Positions 42,564-52,081 of a stretch of DNA of 64,000 nt are shown here, piece after piece. Every line of letters begins with the position of its first letter. Within the stretch, counting starts at the first letter, position 1. This DNA comes from Thermicanus aegyptius DSM 12793 (lineage in GTDB: Bacteria; Bacillota; Bacilli; Thermicanales; Thermicanaceae). The position numbers were made by a program, and so were the translations under genes. Under the pieces are notes generated by a model. It had not been told where the DNA came from and did not search any database. It saw nothing but the letters and a program-made list of their open reading frames with translations. Location of the stretch: the NCBI RefSeq assembly GCF_000510645.1, contig NZ_KI783301.1, forward strand, positions 40,001 to 104,000, in the 5' to 3' direction.

Positions 42564-42760
42564 CGTTTCATCTCTCCTTTCGTTTTACACATTTAGAGTA
42601 TCAGGAAGAAATGAAGATCCTATGTAGGAGATATAAAGAAGTTATGAAGAATTACGGGGGGAGAAACGTTCGCCTCCTATTTGTGGTATATTCAGGGAAG
42701 GGAACTTCATTTGAAATCGGCTGTTCCCGTTAGGATCGTGAAAAGAGAGGGAATCTTCTT

Positions 42761-43468
42761 ATGAAAATTTGTGTGATTGATGATGAGCCCCTCATTGTAG
42801 AGGTACTGAAAGCTTATCTAGAACGGGAAGGGTATGAGGTGTGTTCCGCCTTAAATGGACGGGAGGGACTCTCTCTGATCGAGAAGGAGATCCCCGATTT
42901 CCTCATCCTGGATCTCATGCTGCCGGATTTGTCCGGAGAAGAGATCTGCCGCATTGTACGAGAGAAATCGGAGATCCCCATCCTGATGCTGACCGCCAAA
43001 ACGGCGGAAGAGGAACGTATTCAAGGACTTCTCCTCGGTGCGGATGATTACGTAACCAAACCTTTCAGTCCACGGGAGGTGGTGGTCCGGGTTCAGACCA
43101 TCCTGCGCCGGTTTCACAAAGGGGAAGTTCCCCGGGATCTCCTTTCCTTTGAACAAGGAATCCTTACGATCGATGATCACAAGAAAGAGGTAAAGGTAGA
43201 GGGGAAGGAAATCTCCCTTACGCCGATCGAGTATAAGCTTCTCACCGGGATGGCTCGACATCCTGGGCGGGTATTTAGCCGGATGGATCTATTGGCCTTG
43301 GTCGAGGTGGACCCGTATGAAGGGTATGAGCGGAACATCGATGTTCATATTAAGAATCTTCGCAAGAAGGTGGAGAAGGATCCCAGGCGTCCCCGGTTCA
43401 TTATAACGGTTTTTGGAATGGGATATAAGTTTGGAGGGAAGCCGGATGTTCCGCACGCTGCACAGTAG
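42761..43468 (+). CDS. OmpR/PhoB-family response regulator
   Basis: 235 aa. The receiver domain has the acidic pair DD at residues 7-8, the phosphorylation site Asp in LDLMLPD, Thr in MLTAKT and Lys in YVTKPFSPRE. The C-terminal winged helix shows LTPIEYKLL, HPGRVFSRMDLL, RNIDVHIKNLRKKVE and VFGMGYKF. It is followed by its sensor kinase with a 23-nt overlap. The target is probably the divergent pair of small envelope protein genes. Confidence 0.92.
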   Translation: MKICVIDDEPLIVEVLKAYLEREGYEVCSALNGREGLSLIEKEIPDFLILDLMLPDLSGEEICRIVREKSEIPILMLTAKTAEEERIQGLLLGADDYVTKPFSPREVVVRVQTILRRFHKGEVPRDLLSFEQGILTIDDHKKEVKVEGKEISLTPIEYKLLTGMARHPGRVFSRMDLLALVEVDPYEGYERNIDVHIKNLRKKVEKDPRRPRFIITVFGMGYKFGGKPDVPHAAQ

Positions 43469-44834
43469 GCTTCTCCTCGCCTTTCTCATCGTCTCTGTAA
43501 GCGGTGTGGTGATTCTAACCCTGATCATCCAGATCGGCGTGAGGAACAGTTTCAATCAATATTTGGATGTTCGCCGCGAGGAGCAGATGAATCGCATGGT
43601 AGAGATTTTGGAGGGGGAGTATCGGCAAAAAGGGGAGATTACCGGCGAAGCAATCGGCAGTCTTCTTCACCAGCAAGGAATGACGGAAGGACTCTTTTAC
43701 CAAATCTATGATGAGAAGGGCCGTCTCCTCGCCGATTCCACCCGTATGATGGAGATGATGGGAATGATGGGAAAGATGGGAGGAGTGGGGAGAACGGAAA
43801 CGACCGGGGCTACCGCTACGATCCCCCTGGCGGTAGAGGGGAAGCCGATCGGAAAACTGGTGGTTTATCAGGTGGGAGGAAATGTTGAGAGTCAGACGAT
43901 CTTTCTTCACTCGTTTTACCAATCCCTTTTCCTCTCCGCCCTGGTCATGCTTATCGTCTCTTTTCTTCTGAGTTGGCTCTTTTCCAAAGAGCTTACATCA
44001 GGCCTTCGTCGTCTGGGAGAGGCGGTCCGGGAACTAAAAGGGCATAACTATGCGGTGGAACTAACAGGGAAAGGTACACCCCAGGAGATGCAGGACCTTA
44101 TCTTATCCTTTAATGAATTGGTTCACTCCCTCAATCGGCAAGAGAGGTTGAGAAAAGAGTTTACCAATGATCTCGCCCATGAGTTAAGGACCCCCTTATC
44201 GACCCTTCGCTCCCAGATTGAGGCGTTTCGGGATGGGGTGTGGGAGCCGACACCGGAGCGTCTCGCCGAGACCCATGGGGAGCTGATGCGCTTGGTACGG
44301 TTGGTGAACGAGATGGAACAGCTTCTCATGGCGGAAAATCCCAATCTCCCGCTGAGAAAGGAAAAGATAGATCTCCATCATTTCCTATCTCAACTTGTCG
44401 CACAAATAAGTCCCCTGTTTCAGGAAAAGGGGGTTTCGTTTCATTACGAGAGCCCGGGAAAAGGGGTTTCCATCTGGGCGGACCGGGATCGCCTCATGCA
44501 GATCATGATGAATCTCATCAATAATGCGTTGAAATATACCCCTCCGGAGGGAAAAGTAACGCTTATCCTGAGGAAAAAGGAGGATGAAGCGGAAATTGAG
44601 GTGAAGGATACCGGCGTAGGGATCTCTGAAGAGGATCTTCCCCATATCTTTGAACGCTTCTATCGGGGAGATAAATCGCGGGATCGGCGCACAGGAGGAA
44701 TCGGGATCGGTCTTTCTATCGTGAAGGCCCTGGTTGTCGCGCATAAGGGGCGCATCGAGGTAAAGAGCAAGCCAGGGAAAGGGAGCCGCTTTATCCTTTC
44801 TTTTCCCTCTATCTCTTATCATGAAAATCGGTGA
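43446..44834 (+). CDS. Sensor histidine kinase with methionine-rich extracytoplasmic loop
   Basis: 462 aa from ATG 43446 (GGAGGG 7 nt upstream, inside the regulator gene). Membrane helix 1 is at about residues 9-31. An external sensor domain at about 32-155 contains seven methionines in eleven residues (101-111, MMEMMGMMGKM). Helix 2 is at about 157-180. HAMP, a dimerisation domain with the phospho-accepting His in DLAHELRTPLSTLRSQ and an ATPase domain (NLINNALKYTP, DTGVGISEEDLPHIFERF, GIGLSIVKALV) follow. The Met cluster suggests Cu(I) or Ag(I) sensing. This is not proven. Confidence 0.9.
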   Translation: MFRTLHSRLLLAFLIVSVSGVVILTLIIQIGVRNSFNQYLDVRREEQMNRMVEILEGEYRQKGEITGEAIGSLLHQQGMTEGLFYQIYDEKGRLLADSTRMMEMMGMMGKMGGVGRTETTGATATIPLAVEGKPIGKLVVYQVGGNVESQTIFLHSFYQSLFLSALVMLIVSFLLSWLFSKELTSGLRRLGEAVRELKGHNYAVELTGKGTPQEMQDLILSFNELVHSLNRQERLRKEFTNDLAHELRTPLSTLRSQIEAFRDGVWEPTPERLAETHGELMRLVRLVNEMEQLLMAENPNLPLRKEKIDLHHFLSQLVAQISPLFQEKGVSFHYESPGKGVSIWADRDRLMQIMMNLINNALKYTPPEGKVTLILRKKEDEAEIEVKDTGVGISEEDLPHIFERFYRGDKSRDRRTGGIGIGLSIVKALVVAHKGRIEVKSKPGKGSRFILSFPSISYHENR

Positions 44835-44861
44835 ATAAAGCTTTATTTACCACCTCTTTTT

Positions 44862-45377
44862 TCATAAGGGGACACCACCTAGGAACCGTGAGAATTGCCA
44901 TTCCCATGAATTGTTGCGGAGGATCTTCTTCGCTCCCATTTTCTCTAGCAGATTCTTTGTAGAGGTAAGGATGCGTTGAATCAGCCCTTCCGGATCATGC
45001 AGGATGATACAATGATCCACCATGTCGGGATAGATCGCTTGGAAGGTTAGCGCTTCCTCTTGGGTCAAAATGATGGGGGATAAATCGCATATCATTTCTT
45101 CCCGTTCATAAAGCTCCTGCGCGACCGATTCATGCTTCATTTCAATTTGGGTGATAAATTCATTCAGTCGCTCTCTTCTGCCTGGTCCCTTTTTCAAAAG
45201 GATGAGCAAATCAAAATCAGAATTAAGTCGATTTTCCTTTCGTGCATAGGATCCGAAGACGGCTAAACCGATCAAATTCTCTTTATAATGGTTCACAATA
45301 CTTTCTACGACCCGAGTCAGATAAGTTTTATGAAGAGAAGAAAAGGTACGCAATTGGCTTATTTTTTGTTCCAACAT
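44862..45377 (-). CDS. Nucleotidyltransferase-domain protein
   Basis: 171 aa from ATG 45377 (GGGGTGAGGTG upstream). The polymerase-beta-type nucleotidyltransferase motif is complete: GLAVFGSYARKENRLNSDFDLLILL (GS plus DxD). It is longer than minimal MNT antitoxins and has a helical C-terminal part. Related proteins transfer nucleotides to small molecules or proteins. No HEPN partner gene is next to it, so I do not call it a toxin-antitoxin system. It is convergent with the sensor kinase. Confidence 0.75.
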   Translation of the reverse strand: MLEQKISQLRTFSSLHKTYLTRVVESIVNHYKENLIGLAVFGSYARKENRLNSDFDLLILLKKGPGRRERLNEFITQIEMKHESVAQELYEREEMICDLSPIILTQEEALTFQAIYPDMVDHCIILHDPEGLIQRILTSTKNLLEKMGAKKILRNNSWEWQFSRFLGGVPL

Positions 45378-45452
45378 CACCTCACCCCATTTCATTTTTA
45401 TTATAATCAACTCGTTGTCGAAAAGAAAATCATAACCCGCGTTTGGGCGGCT

Positions 45453-46223
45453 TCACGAGCCATGATGGGGAGCGGGAAAGAGATGGAGAAGGGCTAAGAA
45501 AAAATAGGCGAGGATTCCCCCGACCAAAAGGGTGATGATCCCCAGCCCTTTTCGTTTTTCTCTTTCCCATAAGGGGAGAAAGATTTCGGCGTAGGTGACA
45601 TAAAGGATCGTGCCGATGGAGAAGCCGAGGAGGAGACTGACTGATCCGGGGACGGCATGCCCGAAAAGAGAGCCTGCGTAGGCACCCAGTCCGATCGGGA
45701 TGGCGACGAGGGTAGAAATAAGAAAAAAAGCGAATACGCCGATTTCCGCCAGGACGAGGGGGATCCCGAGGGCGATTCCTTCCGGAACGTTATGCAACAT
45801 CAGGGTGATGGATAAACCGTGGGCTAAAGAAGGGGAGTGGGTAAGGGTGGAGCCTAAAGCGATGCCGCTGGGGAAATTGTGAAATCCTATGGCGATAGCA
45901 AGGAGAAACCCCGACTTCATGAAAGCATCCCATTTCTTAGAATGGGTAGGGAGATGGAAGTGATGGGAGAAGGATTCCAGCCAAAAGGCAAAAAGGGCCC
46001 CTAAGGCAAACCCGATGATTGTCATCCCGAATCCTCCTAAAGCGAGACTCTCAGGGAGGATCTGGGAGAAGACGATCGTATACAAAGCTCCCACCGTCAT
46101 AAAGACGAGGAGGTGAAGAATTTCCTGTTCAAATCTCCCCAGTGAATAAGCCAAGATGCCCCCCATATTCATCCCGACCCATCCCAGAAAGAATCCATAT
46201 CCGACTACGGTCCATACCTCCAC
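45453..46223 (-). CDS. ZIP-family divalent metal transporter
   Basis: 256 aa from a probable GTG 46223, 6 nt after GGGGGG. The ATG seven codons earlier has no ribosome binding site. It has seven to eight membrane segments. The ZIP metal site is evident in helix IV (IGFHNFPSGIALG) and helix V (LHNVPEGIALGIPL). A His-rich loop (SHHFHLPTHS) lies before helix IV. It imports Zn2+ or other divalent metals into the cytoplasm. It is monocistronic. The exact start is uncertain. Confidence 0.87.
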   Translation of the reverse strand: MEVWTVVGYGFFLGWVGMNMGGILAYSLGRFEQEILHLLVFMTVGALYTIVFSQILPESLALGGFGMTIIGFALGALFAFWLESFSHHFHLPTHSKKWDAFMKSGFLLAIAIGFHNFPSGIALGSTLTHSPSLAHGLSITLMLHNVPEGIALGIPLVLAEIGVFAFFLISTLVAIPIGLGAYAGSLFGHAVPGSVSLLLGFSIGTILYVTYAEIFLPLWEREKRKGLGIITLLVGGILAYFFLALLHLFPAPHHGS

Positions 46224-46400
46224 GAGGATCCCCCCATTCTTCAAAAATATATGAAAGGGGTGGACAGGATATGCGGAGGTTGGGCTGAAACCTTTTTCCG
46301 GACCCGGAAATGATGCAAAGATTGACTTTGCTGTAAAAATGATGGTAACATGGAAAGGGTAAGATCAATCGGTTTTTTAAACATGGAAGAGGGGATGAAA

Positions 46401-46907
46401 ATGAAGGCCTACAATATCATCTTTCCCGTTTGGTTTATATGGCTTCTGCCGCCGGTAGTGCTGATCGCCCTTACAGGCAATTTCATCATAGACAGCCTGG
46501 TTATTCTGATCGCCTTTCGTATCTTTAAAGTTACGGAGTTGACTCATCTATCTTTAAAAGAGTTATATACGAAATCGATTTTGCAGGTCTGGGGTTTCGG
46601 TTTTTTGGCGGACTTCATCGGAGTTCTCCTTCTTATTGCGGTCTCTTTTCTCCCCATTCCGAATCCGGTTGCTGGAGCGGTTTTTTTTAATCCATTTACG
46701 AATTTATTGGGCTTCCTCATCATTTTGGCGGGAATCGGTTTGGCCTCCTTTTTTATTTACCTTTTCAATTTTCATTTCACCTTTAAAAAGATCATAGAGG
46801 AAAAAGCGCTGCGGGGCAAAGTATCCCTAACCCTGGCGATGGTCACCGCGCCGTGGACCTTTTTGCTGCCGACCCAATGGTATTACCAATGGTTTAATTG
46901 GGGGTGA
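46401..46907 (+). CDS. Membrane protein of unknown function
   Basis: 168 aa from ATG 46401, 6 nt after AGAGGGG. An ATG at 46395 directly abuts that site. It has four predicted membrane segments (PVWFIWLLPPVVLIALTG at the start, FGFLADFIGVLLLIAVSFL, FTNLLGFLIILAGIGLASFF, and a weaker last one). I do not recognise a family. The lipoprotein gene follows after 4 nt, so the two form an operon and probably a complex at the membrane. Confidence 0.7.
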   Translation: MKAYNIIFPVWFIWLLPPVVLIALTGNFIIDSLVILIAFRIFKVTELTHLSLKELYTKSILQVWGFGFLADFIGVLLLIAVSFLPIPNPVAGAVFFNPFTNLLGFLIILAGIGLASFFIYLFNFHFTFKKIIEEKALRGKVSLTLAMVTAPWTFLLPTQWYYQWFNWG

Positions 46908-46911
46908 GGAG

Positions 46912-48720
46912 ATGAAGCCTAAAGTTATTCTCTCTCTTATCATGATCCTCTTGTTGGCATTTCTGTTACCCGGCTGTTTTGGAGGACGACAATCCCCGCT
47001 TCAGCAGGCGAATCCTCCCTCTCCCGTTACGGAGGAAACGGCAACGAGAACCATAGAGATTACCGACCCGGAGGAAATCGAATATCTCTGGTCTCATTAC
47101 CTATATGACGGAATCTCCACGGTACTCAATGGCGAGTTCGACGACCCCGTCGAGATGAAAGATCAAGGTTATTTGGTTCATTTTGCGCTGGTCCGGCTGG
47201 TGAAGGATGGGGATGTTCCATCGAACCCGTCCGATGCACAGGACACGAGAGAAATTGAGATTCCCTCGGGTAGGCAAGTGGAGCAAAAAATAAAAGAATA
47301 TTTCAATATTGATGTCCCCGTAGATCCGGAGAAACTGATCAAGCAGAGCTATATCTTGTCTGATGATGGCCGGATGATGAAGATTCCCACGGAAGAGGTG
47401 GGGTATGAGGAAAAGCCGTGGGGATTCTCCATAGACAAGATCCTCTATGACCCGGCAAAAGGGGAGTATCGGGTGGCGATGGATCATATCGCCAATCTGA
47501 AAACGGGCAGGGTCGATTATACCATCCAAGTCACCCTGAAAGAGAGGGGAAAAAGGGATCTCTATTATGGGAGTGTAAAACGGGAGTACAAGGAAGAGAA
47601 GGTGGTGGAGCTCCTGGGAGAATATACTCCCCTTCGCGCGGAAGACTTTGGCGCTGAGGTGGTGGAGAATGTCACCCCACTATCCATCTATGGATTCGAT
47701 GTCGGCAGGAACCTGCTCCTCATCGCTTCGTCCGACCGTATGGATACCGTCACGCTCTATCATCCTGAGAGCCATCGGATGGAGCGGCGTCTTGAATTTC
47801 CGATATCTTCGGGAAGTCTGTTCCGGGGAATCCGGAAGTTACCCGATCGGTTGATCTTCAAGATGAACGATTCCTTCTTCGTCACCGATCTCAATTTAAC
47901 GAGGATGGGCGAAGCGGCCACGAAGCTTCCCGATTCGGTGAGAAAGGTCTTGGCAAATCCCGAATATCTATCGGAATACGATGTAAGTCAAGATTTAAAA
48001 AAGATCGTTTATACGGATCGAAGCGGATTATATCTCCATGATCTGGAGAGCGGGAAGACGACAAAGCTTTCTTCCCACATCCTGGTAAAAAGTACACTTT
48101 TGGACACCTCCTATATTCGGACTCCTTATTTTAGCAAGGATGATCAGATGATTATTGCCAAACTTTCCGGTTATGAAGAGGATTACGGTCTATTGGTGCT
48201 TCCCCTCGACCAACCCGCGAAGAGATACATCGAGCGAAAGATCAGCCGTTTTGAAAGCATGGATGAAACCAATGTGATGTTCCCCATCCCTTCGATCGAG
48301 TATATTGATGCCGAAGAGATGCCCGATGGCGAAAAGGCGGAGGGAAGACGTACTTTTGCCATCCGGATGGTGGATTTAAATACAAAGGATCCTTCTTCCG
48401 CCGTAGAAACATCGGTGGCGCGGAAAGTAGATTTTCAGGATGAATGGAACCAGCAGCCTTGGAATCTCAACACCGAGGGAATTCCCCGTTATAATGGCAA
48501 GTATATGGCTTACGTGGCTGCCGAACATGAGGAGGGAATCGTTTATCCCGATGAGAGGGTCTATCATCTTGTCCGGATCAACCTGGAGACGATGAAGGCG
48601 GAGACGGTCTTATCGGTCAAGGCAGGATTCCCTTCCATCCGTGCCCTCACCGGAGACGGACGCATTCTATTCTCTTATGCATTTGAGCGGGAGCAGGGAC
48701 TTGCCATCACAGGCAAATAG
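46912..48720 (+). CDS. Large lipoprotein with beta-propeller-like C-terminal part
   Basis: 602 aa with a lipoprotein signal (lipobox FLLPGCFGG). The mature N-terminal half is acidic, with no recognised fold. The C-terminal half contains repeated strands with TolB/WD40-like spacing (YDVSQDLKKIVYTDRSGLYLHDLESGK, YFSKDDQMIIAKLSGYEEDYGLLVL, YNGKYMAYVAAEHEEG). It is tethered outside the membrane. Co-transcription with the preceding four-helix membrane protein suggests one functional unit. I cannot assign a role. Confidence 0.7.
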   Translation: MKPKVILSLIMILLLAFLLPGCFGGRQSPLQQANPPSPVTEETATRTIEITDPEEIEYLWSHYLYDGISTVLNGEFDDPVEMKDQGYLVHFALVRLVKDGDVPSNPSDAQDTREIEIPSGRQVEQKIKEYFNIDVPVDPEKLIKQSYILSDDGRMMKIPTEEVGYEEKPWGFSIDKILYDPAKGEYRVAMDHIANLKTGRVDYTIQVTLKERGKRDLYYGSVKREYKEEKVVELLGEYTPLRAEDFGAEVVENVTPLSIYGFDVGRNLLLIASSDRMDTVTLYHPESHRMERRLEFPISSGSLFRGIRKLPDRLIFKMNDSFFVTDLNLTRMGEAATKLPDSVRKVLANPEYLSEYDVSQDLKKIVYTDRSGLYLHDLESGKTTKLSSHILVKSTLLDTSYIRTPYFSKDDQMIIAKLSGYEEDYGLLVLPLDQPAKRYIERKISRFESMDETNVMFPIPSIEYIDAEEMPDGEKAEGRRTFAIRMVDLNTKDPSSAVETSVARKVDFQDEWNQQPWNLNTEGIPRYNGKYMAYVAAEHEEGIVYPDERVYHLVRINLETMKAETVLSVKAGFPSIRALTGDGRILFSYAFEREQGLAITGK

Positions 48721-48907
48721 GATCAAGGAAAGGATCAGGAAGGGACTTGATATGGGGCGGAAACCGATTTTACCTATTCACCATTTAGATGCATGAATCC
48801 TTCTTTCATCTACTCATCATTATGTATTTCTGATATAGTAGTAGAGTTGAACAGAGACCTGATTGGATGATCGGGGATTTCTTGGTGAAAAGGGATGGGG
48901 TGTACCG

Positions 48908-50305
48908 GTGAAAGAAAGTGGAATGAAGAGCGGGAAATTATCCCTCTTTTCTCTTACTTGGCCTTTATTTATAGAAACCCTCTTCGGGATGCTGATAGGA
49001 AGCACCGATACGTTCATGCTTTCCTCCCTCTCCGATGAAGCGGTGGCGGCGGTGGGCGTGGCGAACCAACTGATCAACTTTACGCTGCTTCTTTTTAGCG
49101 TTATCGCCACCGGGACTTCCGTGGTGATCGCCCAATACTTGGGGGCAGGAAAACCGGGAGAGGCGGGTAGAGTAGCCGCTATCTCCATTACCCTAAATTT
49201 CTTCATCGGGCTTTTGGTGAGCGGATCCGTGGTGCTGGGACGGGGCGGATTTCTGGGACTCTTTCAATTAAGCGAAACCGTTCATGCGTATGGGGATGTA
49301 TACCTCCTCTGGGTGGGAGCTACCCTCTTTACTCAATCCCTTCTTGTGACCGCCTCTTCCATATTACGAGCTCACGGATTTACGCGGGATGCCATGCTGG
49401 TCTCCCTCTTCATGAATCTCGTTCATATTTTCGGCAACTCCACCGTGATTTACGGTCTTTTTGGTATGCCCAAACTAGGCGTCTTTGGGGTGGCGCTTTC
49501 CACGGGGATGAGCCGAACATTGGCGATGCTCCTCATCTTTTATCTCATGTTTCGCCGCCTTCCCTATTCGTTTACGATCAAAGATCTCCTCTCCATCGAT
49601 GGGCGGCTGCTGAAGCAGATCCTCCACGTGGGGCTTCCCAGCGCAGGGGAACAGATCTCCTACAATACGAGCCAGATGGTGATTACAGGGATGATCGCCC
49701 TTCTCGGGACCGCCGCCCTCTCCACCCGCATCTACGCATGGACCATCATGTCCTTTATTTTCCTGGTTGGGATTTCCATTGGACAGGGGACGCAGATTTT
49801 GATCGGACATTTGGTGGGAGCGGGAGAGTTTAACCGGGCGTATAAACAACTTCTCAGGAGCTTACGGATCAGTTTCTTCGTAACCCTCGCCGTGGCAGGA
49901 TTGGTCGCCTATTTTCGTTTGCCCCTCCTTGATCTTTTCACCGATGATCCTGTGATCCTAGGCATGGGCGGGGTTCTCCTTCTCCTCACCCTCATCCTAG
50001 AACCGGGCCGAACCTTTAATCTGGTGGTCATCAGTTCACTTAGGGCGGCGGGTGATGCACAATTTCCGGTCATGATGGGCATTTTATCCATGTGGGGGGT
50101 GAGCGTCACTCTCTCCTATCTTTTGGGGATTTACTTCGGCTTGGGACTTGTGGGATTCTGGATTGCATTCATGGCGGATGAATGGCTTCGGGGAATCATC
50201 ATGTATTTCCGCTGGCGGAGTCGGATTTGGGAAAGAAAGTCTCTCATTGCGAAAATGGAACCGGAATACGGTTCCTCCTCCGTTCCGTTGGAGAAACCGC
50301 AGTAA
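48908..50305 (+). CDS. MATE-family efflux transporter (second copy)
   Basis: 465 aa. GTG 48908 follows GGGATGGGGTG. The protein shows about twelve membrane segments and the MATE repeats (LFIETLFGMLIGSTDTFML, AVAAVGVANQLI, GTSVVIAQYLGAG; second half VGISIGQGTQILIGHLVGAG and SSLRAAGDAQFPVM). It differs clearly from the copy at 6724. It exports cationic drugs or metabolites by ion antiport. It stands alone, with no regulator beside it. Confidence 0.88.
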   Translation: MKESGMKSGKLSLFSLTWPLFIETLFGMLIGSTDTFMLSSLSDEAVAAVGVANQLINFTLLLFSVIATGTSVVIAQYLGAGKPGEAGRVAAISITLNFFIGLLVSGSVVLGRGGFLGLFQLSETVHAYGDVYLLWVGATLFTQSLLVTASSILRAHGFTRDAMLVSLFMNLVHIFGNSTVIYGLFGMPKLGVFGVALSTGMSRTLAMLLIFYLMFRRLPYSFTIKDLLSIDGRLLKQILHVGLPSAGEQISYNTSQMVITGMIALLGTAALSTRIYAWTIMSFIFLVGISIGQGTQILIGHLVGAGEFNRAYKQLLRSLRISFFVTLAVAGLVAYFRLPLLDLFTDDPVILGMGGVLLLLTLILEPGRTFNLVVISSLRAAGDAQFPVMMGILSMWGVSVTLSYLLGIYFGLGLVGFWIAFMADEWLRGIIMYFRWRSRIWERKSLIAKMEPEYGSSSVPLEKPQ

Positions 50306-50421
50306 ACGTGGGGCGAATCCGATCCTGGATCACTGAGAGAAGGCAAAAATCGATTAAAAGAGGAAAATGAACGGTCGGTACGCAAGACCGTCGGAATGGG
50401 CAAAACCATTTGTATTCTTCA

Positions 50422-50441
50422 TATACCTCGGGTAGTATATA
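50422..50441. promoter_or_regulatory. CsoR/CstR-like operator candidate before the CoA-disulfide-reductase gene
   Basis: TATACCTCGGGTAGTATAT contains the inverted repeat TACC-TCG-GGTA with AT-rich flanks, resembling the ATACCC/GGGTAT half-sites of CsoR-family regulators. No csoR or cstR gene is present in the window. It could equally be a chance repeat. Confidence 0.3.
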
Positions 50442-50479
50442 AGTATATAAGGAGAATACAATTGAGGGGGGTTGGAAAG

Positions 50480-51829
50480 ATGGGTAAGCGCTTCATCATC
50501 ATCGGTGGGGATGCGGCGGGCATGAGTGCCGCAACGCAGATCCGCCGTCTTAAGCCGGATGCGGAGATTCTCGCATTCGAGAAGGGGAGTACCTTATCCT
50601 ATGCGCAATGCGGGCTCCCTTACTATATCGCCGGCGTGGTGCCGGAGGCGAAAGACTTGGTGGCCCGCACACCGGAACAATTTCGGGAGAAGTATGGGAT
50701 CCAAGTTTTTATCCGCCATGAAGTGATCAAGATTGATGCTGATGAACGGCGCGTGACGGTAAGGGCCCTTGATGAGGGTTCGGAAGAAAAATTCTCCTAT
50801 GATACTCTGCTGATCGCCACAGGGGGGCATGCTATTTTTCCCAACTGGGAGGGGCGGGAACTGAATGGGGTTTTCCCTCTGAAGGACATCGAAGACTCCT
50901 ATCGGATTAAAAAATGGCTTCAGGCAGAGATGGTGGAAAAAGTGGTGATCATCGGGGGAGGTTATATCGGTCTGGAGATGGCGGAGGCTTTTCACCTGCT
51001 GAAGAAAGAGGTGACCGTCTTGGACCTGGCACCCCAGCTGGCAGGCACCTTCGATCCGGAGATGGCTCTGCTCGCCAAAGAAGAACTGGAACGAAACGGA
51101 ATCAAAGTAGCCCTGGAAGAAGAGGTAACCTCATTCAGGGGGGAACGTGGACGCGTCATCGGGGTGGAGACGAAGAGGGGATTTTATCCGGCCGATCTCG
51201 TCCTCGTGGCCATCGGGATCCTACCCAATAGCGAATTGGCGAAGGAGGCGGGGATCGAGCTCGGAATCAAAGGGGCGATCCGGGTCAATGAGCGGATGGA
51301 GACGAGCATGCCCGGCATCTATGCGGCCGGAGATTGCGCGACACAATACCATCGGATTAAAGAGCAGGAGGACTATATTCCGCTAGGGACGACTGCAAAT
51401 AAGCAAGGGAGGGTTGCGGGAACCAACATGGGCGGTGGAGAGGCCCGTTTCGCCGGGGTGGTGGGGTCAGCCATTATGAAGGTTTTGGACATGGCGATGG
51501 GACGTACCGGGTTATCGGAGAAAGAGGCGAAAGGGTTGGGCATTCCCTATGAGATCGTCTCCATTCGTTCCCGGGATCACGCCCATTATTACCCGCATGC
51601 AGAACGCCTTCATCTGAAACTCCTTTACCATCGGGAGAATCGGAAGCTCCTGGGAGCCCAAGTCGTAGGCAGGCACGGGGTGGATAAGCGGATCGATGTC
51701 CTGGCGACGGCGTTATACCATGGGATGACCATTGACCAGCTTCAGGAGTTAGACCTCTCTTACGCTCCTCCTTTTAACTCCGTTTGGGATCCGGTACAAC
51801 AAGCCTCTACAGTGGCGCGAAAGATTTAA
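50480..51829 (+). CDS. CoA-disulfide-reductase-like FAD/NAD(P)H flavoprotein
   Basis: 449 aa from ATG 50480. The FAD site is IIIGGDAAGMSAA. The single redox cysteine lies in SYAQCGLPYY, the signature of CoA-disulfide reductases and related NADH oxidases and polysulfide reductases. The NAD(P) site is VVIIGGGYIGLEMAEA, the second FAD motif is GIYAAGDCA, and a C-terminal dimer domain ends SYAPPFNSVWDPV. There is no fused rhodanese domain. Likely activities are CoA-disulfide or persulfide reduction. The upstream repeat at 50422 would fit persulfide control. Confidence 0.87.
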   Translation: MGKRFIIIGGDAAGMSAATQIRRLKPDAEILAFEKGSTLSYAQCGLPYYIAGVVPEAKDLVARTPEQFREKYGIQVFIRHEVIKIDADERRVTVRALDEGSEEKFSYDTLLIATGGHAIFPNWEGRELNGVFPLKDIEDSYRIKKWLQAEMVEKVVIIGGGYIGLEMAEAFHLLKKEVTVLDLAPQLAGTFDPEMALLAKEELERNGIKVALEEEVTSFRGERGRVIGVETKRGFYPADLVLVAIGILPNSELAKEAGIELGIKGAIRVNERMETSMPGIYAAGDCATQYHRIKEQEDYIPLGTTANKQGRVAGTNMGGGEARFAGVVGSAIMKVLDMAMGRTGLSEKEAKGLGIPYEIVSIRSRDHAHYYPHAERLHLKLLYHRENRKLLGAQVVGRHGVDKRIDVLATALYHGMTIDQLQELDLSYAPPFNSVWDPVQQASTVARKI

Positions 51830-51878
51830 CGCCGGTACGTTCGAATGAGACGTTCTGTATATGTTATTTTAGCGAACG

Positions 51879-51913
51879 AATCCTCTTCCTTTTTGTGGAG
51901 GGGATTTTTTTTA
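51879..51913 (+). terminator. Terminator after the flavoprotein gene
   Basis: An imperfect stem between AATCCTCTTCC and GGAGGGGATT is followed by T8. Confidence 0.65.
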
Positions 51914-52081
51914 GGATTGATCTTTTATTCGATGGGGGTAAACAATAGGATTTAGAGCTGCAAAAGTGTTAACAAGGTGAACCAAGATCATGAGATAGGT
52001 CAAAAATGAAAAGAACTTGTTGCGGAAGATGTGTTATCCTTAAAATGATTAGAAAAAGAATGCAAGAGACCGAGGCGAATA

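Noticed and set aside
44862-45377. Toxin-antitoxin system (MNT antitoxin)
   Set aside because: The nucleotidyltransferase motif is present, but no HEPN or other toxin partner lies next to it and the protein is longer than a minimal MNT.
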